This document shows positions 21,632-27,123 of a DNA stretch of 27,123 nt, piece after piece (positions within the stretch are counted from its first letter, which is position 1; every line of letters begins with the position of its first letter). Made by a program: the position numbers and the translations under genes. This DNA comes from a bacterium (GTDB lineage: Bacteria > Bacillota_I > Bacilli_A > RF39 > UBA660): positions 1 to 27,123 of the forward strand of contig JAHZGA010000013.1 of NCBI GenBank assembly GCA_019421005.1, in the 5' to 3' direction. The notes under the pieces are model-generated. The model was not told the origin of the DNA. It did not search any database and saw nothing but the letters and a program-made list of their open reading frames with translations.

Positions 21632-24567
21632 ACTAATTCCTCCAATCTAACACTAACTAATTTACTAACTCCGCTTTCTTGCATAGTTATTCCATATAAA
21701 CATTCAGCAAATTCCATTGTTTTTTTCTTATGAGTTATTAAAATAAATTGTGTTTTTTCTTTTAATTTTTGTACATAATTACCAAAGCTTTCTACATTAA
21801 CTTCATCTAAAGCTGCTTCTACTTCATCTAAAATACAAAAAGGCATTTCTCTTGATTTTATTATTGCAAATAACAAACTAATGGCAGTGAATGTTTTTTC
21901 TCCTCCAGATAATAAACTAATTGTTGTTAATTTTTTACCAGGTGGACTAGCAATTATTTCAATACCAGTTTCTAATATATTATTAGGATCACTCAATTTT
22001 AATTCGGCTTTACCACCTTTAAATAATTCTTTAAATGTTTCTTTAAAATTTTCATTAATAATTTTAAAAGTTTTAATAAATTCAACTTTCATTATTTGAT
22101 CCATTTCTTTAATTATTTCTAATAAGGTTTCTTTAGCGTGATCTAATTCATTTAATTGTTTATTTAAAAACTCATATCTTTCATTAATTTCTTCATATTG
22201 ACTAGGTGCGAGTAAATTAACATCACCTATTTCTTTTATTTTTTGTTTTAAGCCATTAACTTTAGTTCTAGTTATACTTTCTTTTTCATTCAATATATAA
22301 TTTTCTTTAGCTTTTTCATAAGTTAAATGATAGTTTTCATTTAAAGAATTTAATAAGTTATCTAATTTAACATCCATTCTATTAGTTTTAATTTCTAAAT
22401 CTTTTAAAATGTTATTTTTTTCATTAAATAAACTATTCTCTTTTCTTAAAGATAATTCATAGTTTTCTAATTCTTCATTTAAATCATTCTTTTTATTTTT
22501 TAAAGTTTCTATTTCTAATTGAATTTTATTTTTTTGTTCAACTTTTTCATAATAATTATTTAAAATTTCTTCTTCTTTTTTTTCTATTTTACCATTTATT
22601 AAATCATTACTATCATTTATTTCATTAGTTATTTTTAATAATTCCATTGATAGTTCTTTTTTATTTTTAATTTTTAATTCTATTTCATCATTTAAATTAA
22701 TTTTATCTTTATTAATTAAATACAATTTATCTTCATATTCTTTTAAGTTATCATCAATCATATTTAATTCATTCTCTAAATTTTTAATATTGTTAACTGT
22801 TTTATCAAGTAATTTATTAGTATTTTCTAAATCATACCTCATAGTAATGGTGTTCTTAATTTTACTAATTCCACCACTAATAGAACCACCTATATTTAAT
22901 AGTTCTCCATCTAAAGTAACAATTTTATATTTATAATTAATTTTTTTACTTATTTCATTCGCGTGATCAATATTATCAACTACAATAACATTTCCAAGTT
23001 GATTTAAAATAATATTGCTATATAATTTATTATATTTTACTAAATTAGAAGCTATATTAATAAATCCTTCACAATTTTTAATTTTTTCTTTAGTATATTC
23101 ATCAATATATTTTTCTTTAATAATATTTAATGGAAAAAAAGTAGTTCTTCCAAGATTATGTTCTTTTAAATATTTAATAGCGTCTTTAGCTGCAATTTCA
23201 TTATCTACTACTAAAAAACTTGAACTATAACCAAGAGAAGTTGTTATAGCTTTTGAATAAATACTTTCAGTTTCAAATAAGTTTCCTATTACATCATGAA
23301 TACCAGTTAATTTAGGATTATTTAAAACATTTCTTACACTTGATGGTAATGACGAATTATTTTCAATTTCATTATTTAAAACATTAATTTTATTTTTTAA
23401 ACTATATTCATTTCTATTTTCTCTTTGTAAGATATTATTTTTTTCATTTTTAATTTTAATAATTTCTTTAATTTTAAGATTAACTTTTTCCTGTTTTTGA
23501 TTAATAATTTCCATTTTTTCTTGAATATCTTTAATAACATTTTCCATCGTATTAACATCAGTTTTTAACTTTAATTCATTTTCTTTTAATTTTATTAAAT
23601 TATCATGAATTTGGTCATTAGCTTGATATTTACTTCGTTCTAATAACAATTCTTTTTGACCATTAATCTTTTCTACTAAAGTACTTACTTCAATTAATTT
23701 CTTGTTTAATTCATTGATATTTTCATCTAATTTAGTTATTTTAAATTTATATTCAGTTATAATACTTTCACTTTTAGAATTATTAGTTGTTAATTTAATC
23801 AATTGTTCATTTAATTCTTTAATAGTTTTTTTAGCTTCTTGATATTGATAATTTATATTAGTAATATCATTAGTAATTAAAGCAATTTCTAAACTTTTTA
23901 ATTCTTGATTTAATTTTTCATATTCTAAAGCTTTTAAAGATTGTTCTTTTAAAGGTATTACTTGACTATTTAATTCTGTTACTATATCATTTAACCTACT
24001 AATATTATTAGTAGTTCTATCTAATTTTCTTAATGCTTCTTCTTTTCTTCTTTTGTATTTTAAAACACCTGCTGCTTCTTCAAAAATTACTCTTCTTTCA
24101 CTTGGTTTATTGCTTAATATTTCTTCTATTTTTCCTTGAGAAATAATGTTAAAACTTTCTTTAGCAATACCACTATCAATTAAGATATCAGTTATATCTT
24201 TTAAACGACATTTTTCATTGTTTAAAAAATATTCATTTGTGCCATCTTTATAAAGACGTCTTTTAATAGAAACTTCAGTAAAATCAGTTGGTAAATATTT
24301 ATCTTCATTATTAAATACCAAAGTAACTGATGCAACATTTAAAGGATTTCGTGATTTAGATCCTGAAAATATTACATCACTCATTAAACCTTCACCACGC
24401 AGTGATTTTACAGATTGTTCTCCTAATACCCATCTAATGGCATCAACTATGTTACTTTTACCACTTCCATTAGGTCCAACAATACCAGTGATACCTTTAT
24501 TAAATTCAATATTTATGTTATCAGCAAATGATTTAAAACCATGTGCTTTTATTTGTTTCAAATACAT
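21628..24567 (-). CDS. smc: Chromosome segregation protein SMC, 979 aa
   Basis: The ATPase core of the condensin complex, acting with ScpA and ScpB to organise the nucleoid. The N-terminal head has Walker A GPNGSGKSN (about residue 31-39). A coiled coil leads to a hinge (about 420-560: GIHDVIGNLFETES...GRTTFFPLNII, GELLNIGGSISGG). The returning coil leads to the C-terminal head with signature LLSGGEKT and Walker B FCILDEVEAALDEVN. Typical bacterial SMC has about 1,180 residues; the head and hinge are complete here, so the missing ~200 come from shorter coiled arms. AAGG precedes ATG. It is followed directly by the NUDIX gene, not by the common ftsY. Confidence 0.96.
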   Translation of the reverse strand: MYLKQIKAHGFKSFADNINIEFNKGITGIVGPNGSGKSNIVDAIRWVLGEQSVKSLRGEGLMSDVIFSGSKSRNPLNVASVTLVFNNEDKYLPTDFTEVSIKRRLYKDGTNEYFLNNEKCRLKDITDILIDSGIAKESFNIISQGKIEEILSNKPSERRVIFEEAAGVLKYKRRKEEALRKLDRTTNNISRLNDIVTELNSQVIPLKEQSLKALEYEKLNQELKSLEIALITNDITNINYQYQEAKKTIKELNEQLIKLTTNNSKSESIITEYKFKITKLDENINELNKKLIEVSTLVEKINGQKELLLERSKYQANDQIHDNLIKLKENELKLKTDVNTMENVIKDIQEKMEIINQKQEKVNLKIKEIIKIKNEKNNILQRENRNEYSLKNKINVLNNEIENNSSLPSSVRNVLNNPKLTGIHDVIGNLFETESIYSKAITTSLGYSSSFLVVDNEIAAKDAIKYLKEHNLGRTTFFPLNIIKEKYIDEYTKEKIKNCEGFINIASNLVKYNKLYSNIILNQLGNVIVVDNIDHANEISKKINYKYKIVTLDGELLNIGGSISGGISKIKNTITMRYDLENTNKLLDKTVNNIKNLENELNMIDDNLKEYEDKLYLINKDKINLNDEIELKIKNKKELSMELLKITNEINDSNDLINGKIEKKEEEILNNYYEKVEQKNKIQLEIETLKNKKNDLNEELENYELSLRKENSLFNEKNNILKDLEIKTNRMDVKLDNLLNSLNENYHLTYEKAKENYILNEKESITRTKVNGLKQKIKEIGDVNLLAPSQYEEINERYEFLNKQLNELDHAKETLLEIIKEMDQIMKVEFIKTFKIINENFKETFKELFKGGKAELKLSDPNNILETGIEIIASPPGKKLTTISLLSGGEKTFTAISLLFAIIKSREMPFCILDEVEAALDEVNVESFGNYVQKLKEKTQFILITHKKKTMEFAECLYGITMQESGVSKLVSVRLEELV

Positions 24568-24614
24568 ATAATCATTCCTTAATAATATTTTACCATAAGT
24601 TTTAATTTTAATAA

Positions 24615-24638
24615 ATAAAAACCACAGATTTCTGTGAT
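24615..24638 (-). terminator. Terminator after the 41-aa membrane peptide
   Basis: On the minus strand CACAG-AAAT-CTGTG then GTTTTTATTTATT, just after the TAA of the small gene. Confidence 0.7.
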
Positions 24639-24764
24639 TTAATTTTTTAAGGCAATTTCTTCAGTATTATCTTTAAAAACAAAATAATAAACCTCAAACG
24701 CTACTGCAGCTAATAAAACAACCGCTATAATTGACATCACAATAACCTTAACCTTATATCCCAT
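24639..24764 (-). CDS. Small single-pass membrane peptide, 41 aa
   Basis: A short frame starting MGYKVKVIV. Residues about 6-28 form one hydrophobic helix (VIVMSIIAVVLLAAVAFEVYY), followed by a short acidic tail (KDNTEEIALKN). It has a good ribosome site (AAAGGTG, five bases before ATG), begins 12 bases after the stop of the membrane-anchored protein at 24777-25493, and is followed by an intrinsic terminator. These features make it a real gene, likely cotranscribed with that neighbour. Family unknown; it may be a small partner of the neighbour. It is too short for standard gene-finding cut-offs. Confidence 0.65.
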   Translation of the reverse strand: MGYKVKVIVMSIIAVVLLAAVAFEVYYFVFKDNTEEIALKN

Positions 24765-24776
24765 TTTATCACCTTT

Positions 24777-25493
24777 CTAATATTTTTCAATTGATTTTAA
24801 ATAATATTGCTTATTTGATATTTTAAAATTATATTTATATGTTACTTTTTTTAGTTTATCCTTATTTTTAATTAAATATTCTTCTATACTATTTTTAGGA
24901 TCATTTAATTTATTTTCTTCATATTGTTGTTTTGTTATTTCATAAGTATCAACAATTAAAGAATTACCTTTTGTATCTACTAAACGAGATTTTTTAATTG
25001 GAAATTTTGTTTCACATCCTACATTATTTACAGTTCCAATAAAATTTTCATCGCTATATTTGAAACTGATATTTTGATAATCAAATTCAAATTCATCATT
25101 TAATTTAAATTTATAATCAGGAATAAATCCAAATAGTTCTAAAGCACTATCATCAAATTGTTTTAAAGTTATATTAATATTTTCATCATAACTAAAACTT
25201 CCCTTAAGTTCTAATTGCCTAAAAATAAGTAAAAAATATGAAGTAACATCTAAATCTTTTACATCAATTTTAATCTCATCATTTTTAAATGGATCAAAAC
25301 TTAAACTATTTTGACATAAATATAAATCAGTTATTTTTTCATAATTATTAATTACTTTTTCACTCTTTATATCTTTTGTTTCTTTTAAACTATTTTTTTC
25401 ACTTAAAAAATATATTGCAATTCCTATCCAGCTTAATATCACAACTAATAAAACTATTATCATAATTAATTTAATTTCTTTTTTATTTTTCAT
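24777..25493 (-). CDS. Membrane-anchored hypothetical protein, 238 aa
   Basis: Not recognised. One N-terminal membrane helix (about residues 8-30, LIMIIVLLVVILSWIGIAIYF) is preceded by positive residues, so the rest should face outside. The outer part is Asp/Glu/Lys/Asn-rich with alternating hydrophobic residues typical of beta structure (SFSYDENINITLKQF, YKFKLNDEFEFDYQNISFKYS), and two Cys (about positions 60 and 160) might pair. AGAGGG lies before ATG and a good promoter at 25512-25540. Probably an operon with the 41-aa membrane peptide. It could be a cell-surface lipid- or wall-associated protein; nothing specific is shown. Confidence 0.7.
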   Translation of the reverse strand: MKNKKEIKLIMIIVLLVVILSWIGIAIYFLSEKNSLKETKDIKSEKVINNYEKITDLYLCQNSLSFDPFKNDEIKIDVKDLDVTSYFLLIFRQLELKGSFSYDENINITLKQFDDSALELFGFIPDYKFKLNDEFEFDYQNISFKYSDENFIGTVNNVGCETKFPIKKSRLVDTKGNSLIVDTYEITKQQYEENKLNDPKNSIEEYLIKNKDKLKKVTYKYNFKISNKQYYLKSIEKY

Positions 25494-25511
25494 ATCTCTA
25501 CCCTCTTCTAA

Positions 25512-25540
25512 ATTATATCAAATTTTTTTTACTTTTTCAA
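25512..25540 (-). promoter_or_regulatory. Promoter of the membrane-anchored protein/41-aa peptide operon
   Basis: Minus-strand TTGAAA (25535-25540), 17-bp spacer, TATAAT (25512-25517), about 19 bases before ATG 25493. The 5' leader is therefore very short. Confidence 0.75.
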
Positions 25541-25570
25541 GGATAGTATTATCTTAAGTTTGCAATATTT

Positions 25571-26482
25571 TTATCTAATTAAACTCTTGGTTTTACTACG
25601 ATCCTTACAAACATTATTAAAGCTTTCAATTACAAGTAGTTTTCCAACTTCATTATCTATATAGTTTTTATCTAATAATTCCAAGAAATCTAAATTAAGA
25701 TCGATTAAACTTTCTTCATCTAAAAATAAAAATGAAGTACGTAATAAACATTGTCTTAATATTGGTAGTATAGCATCATTACTATAATCTTCCTTTAAAA
25801 TTTCTTGAATTTGATTAACAGCTAATTCTAGTCCAAATGAATTTCTTAATATTCTATATAAATCTCTATCTATTTTTAATTCACTAGCAAGACTTTCTGA
25901 ACTAAAATAAGTTTTTTTAGGTAATTTAAATTTATTTAACATCATATATTTTTCGATACTTTTATTAATAAATACTGCATTATATTTAGCTTTAATTAAA
26001 TATTTTTTTTCACCATAATATTCTTCATTATTTATAAATTCATTTAAAAACATTAAATAAAATTTCATTCTATCTTTTTTTAAATCTTCATCTATTTTAA
26101 CGGTATTAGAAACAATATCATCATTAATATTATCTTTATCATCATAATCTAATTCATTTATTATTTTATAAAATAACATATTAAAAATTCTTCTTGAAAT
26201 TCTATCATTATAATTTTGATGAATTAAACTTTCAATATCATTTAACATTTCACCATAAAATTCTTGCATTGAAAAATGTTCAATCCATTTACCACAATCA
26301 TTTCTATTTAAAATTTCTATTGTTTTATTTTCAACTTCAAGTGCGATTGATAAATAATCTAATGTTTTTGAAAATTCGAATGTATCTTTTTTTTGTTTTA
26401 TTTCTAATTCACATAATTTTTTATACAACGTTTCAATTGAAGAAACTGTTTTTGTTAAAGAATTAGTCCTTTCATTAGCCAT
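25571..26482 (-). CDS. Hypothetical helical protein, 303 aa
   Basis: Not recognised. The sequence is acidic/Lys-rich and predicted by eye to be nearly all helix, without membrane segments, signal peptide or catalytic motif. One patch with three Leu/Asp repeats (FLFLDEESLIDLNLDFLELLD) ends near the C-terminus. AGGTGAG stands six bases before ATG, and a promoter (TTTACA, 17 bp, TATATT) lies at 26501-26529, so expression is well supported. It stands alone between the relA-dtd terminator and the membrane-protein operon. Codon and base use match neighbours, giving no sign of recent transfer. Confidence 0.65.
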   Translation of the reverse strand: MANERTNSLTKTVSSIETLYKKLCELEIKQKKDTFEFSKTLDYLSIALEVENKTIEILNRNDCGKWIEHFSMQEFYGEMLNDIESLIHQNYNDRISRRIFNMLFYKIINELDYDDKDNINDDIVSNTVKIDEDLKKDRMKFYLMFLNEFINNEEYYGEKKYLIKAKYNAVFINKSIEKYMMLNKFKLPKKTYFSSESLASELKIDRDLYRILRNSFGLELAVNQIQEILKEDYSNDAILPILRQCLLRTSFLFLDEESLIDLNLDFLELLDKNYIDNEVGKLLVIESFNNVCKDRSKTKSLIR

Positions 26483-26500
26483 ATATACTCACCTAACAAT

Positions 26501-26529
26501 AATATAACATTTTTAAGGTATTTTGTAAA
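26501..26529 (-). promoter_or_regulatory. Promoter of the 303-aa hypothetical gene
   Basis: Minus-strand TTTACA (26524-26529), 17-bp spacer, TATATT (26501-26506), about 19 bases before the ATG. Confidence 0.6.
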
Positions 26530-26540
26530 CTAATTTTTTT

Positions 26541-26572
26541 AAAACAAAAAGATATCACCAAAGTAATATCTT
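26541..26572 (-). terminator. Terminator of the relA-dtd operon
   Basis: On the minus strand AAGATATTAC-TTTG-GTGATATCTT (one G-T pair) then TTTGTTTT. The 5' arm overlaps the dtd stop codon. Confidence 0.8.
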
Positions 26573-27005
26573 AATTTTCTAACATAATTGTTATTGGTCC
26601 ATCATTAATTAATTTTATTTGCATATCAGAACCAAACACTCCTGTTTTAACAGGTACTTCTTTACTTAAAAGTTCATTAAATTTATCATAAAGTTTTTCA
26701 GCATCAGAATAATTCAAAGCTTCAAAATAACTAGGTCTACAACCTTTAGAAGTATCAGCATATAAAGTAAATTGAGAAATACTTAGAATACCTCCTTGAA
26801 CCTCTTTTATAGATTTGTTCATCATATTTTTTTCATCATCAAAAATTCTTAAATTTACTATTTTTCCAATCATTTTTTTAACGTTATCTAAATCATCAGT
26901 TTTAGAAAAACCAACTAATACAACCATTCCATGATCAATTTCATTTACTAATTTTCTATTTATCACAACACTTGATTTTAAACATCTTTGTACTAAAACT
27001 CTCAT
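26571..27005 (-). CDS. dtd: D-aminoacyl-tRNA deacylase, 144 aa
   Basis: It releases D-amino acids (and glycine mischarged on tRNA-Ala) from tRNA, keeping translation homochiral. The start MRVLVQRCLKSSV, the SQFTLYAD motif (about residues 76-83) and the NDGPITIMLEN Gly-cisPro motif near the end are the family's hallmarks; length is typical (about 145-150). Its ATG overlaps the relA stop (ATGA), the usual relA-dtd arrangement of Firmicutes, so it is translated by coupling. A strong terminator follows at once. Confidence 0.96.
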   Translation of the reverse strand: MRVLVQRCLKSSVVINRKLVNEIDHGMVVLVGFSKTDDLDNVKKMIGKIVNLRIFDDEKNMMNKSIKEVQGGILSISQFTLYADTSKGCRPSYFEALNYSDAEKLYDKFNELLSKEVPVKTGVFGSDMQIKLINDGPITIMLEN

Positions 27006-27123
27006 TTAAAAGCTCTTTCTACGGAATTAACATTAGATATTTGTTTAATATCATTCATAAATTTATCTAATTTTGAATTATTTGCTACTAAAACTATCAT
27101 ATCATATAAATTATTATTTGATT
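27002..27123 (-). CDS. relA: (p)ppGpp synthetase/hydrolase RelA, C-terminal end only
   Basis: The gene continues past the window end. About 39 codons are visible on the minus strand: SNNNLYDMIVLVANNSKLDKFMNDIKQISNVNSVERAFK then TGA (shown here in pieces by motif: LYDMIVLVANN, LDKFMNDIKQI, NVNSVERAF). This is the end of the regulatory ACT domain found at the C-terminus of long RelA/SpoT proteins, and position before dtd supports it. The catalytic domains are outside the window, so synthetase or hydrolase activity cannot be judged. Confidence 0.8.
   Translation of the reverse strand, partial: SNNNLYDMIVLVANNSKLDKFMNDIKQISNVNSVERAFK

Noticed and set aside
1..27123. UGA read as tryptophan (Mycoplasma-type code), suggested by the low GC
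   Set aside because: Trp is encoded by TGG throughout (for example WWIRQ in sigA), and TGA serves as a stop in dnaG, relA and others.

Overview
The window looks like chromosomal DNA from a low-GC, Gram-positive bacterium of the Bacilli, probably near the Erysipelotrichia/RF39-type gut lineages. Base composition is very AT-rich; I judge GC at roughly a quarter by eye. Genes end in TAA, TAG and TGA while Trp is encoded by TGG, so the standard bacterial code applies. Reasons for the placement are the dnaG-sigA operon, YqfQ- and YjcZ-family proteins, a cell-wall SEDS protein (FtsW type), a bacterial SMC, strong AGGAGG ribosome sites and TTGACA/TATAAT promoters. The lineage is inferred from gene content and not tested.

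Layout. 1-139: 3' part of a CAU tRNA (probably Ile2) and a complete tRNA-Leu(UAG), then a terminator. 140-1089: no long gene, but two copies of a ~115-bp promoter-plus-leader repeat, each driving a ~118-nt RNA. The first RNA converges on a 29-codon hydrophobic peptide gene on the minus strand. Together they look like an unannotated type I toxin-antitoxin locus of Fst/TxpA style; the second copy looks like an orphan antitoxin. 1090-4441: accessory genes, namely a hypothetical protein, a winged-helix metallophosphoesterase, and a cluster with an alternative sigma factor and a degenerate sigma-like paralogue. 4615-7457: prepilin peptidase and a GspF/PilC-type membrane protein with a long charged extension. 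7628-10788: yqfQ-like gene facing the dnaG-sigA operon. 10938-11654: CmpB-type membrane protein. 11655-12230: intergenic stretch holding palindromes and a fragment of a DUF1016/YhcG nuclease gene. 12231-14847: comEA-comEC DNA-uptake operon. 14942-15646: pilin-like domain reading frame lacking its N-terminus. 15690-16850: FtsW-type SEDS protein. 17085-20942 (plus strand): YjcZ-like peptide, peptide deformylase, then a translationally coupled ATP-grasp/arylsulfate sulfotransferase pair. 20987-27123 (minus strand): NUDIX hydrolase, SMC, a 41-aa membrane peptide, two unknown proteins, dtd and the 3' end of relA.

How the genes work together. dnaG and sigA are the core replication/transcription pair. 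comEA/comEC, the prepilin peptidase and the GspF homologue would be parts of a type IV pilus-like competence machine, but its ATPase and intact pilins are not in this window. relA and dtd overlap by four bases in the order usual for Firmicutes. The most novel-looking elements are the small toxin/antisense-RNA locus at about 349-641, its duplicated RNA at 859-976, and the 19-codon sigma-like mini-gene between the two sigma-related genes.
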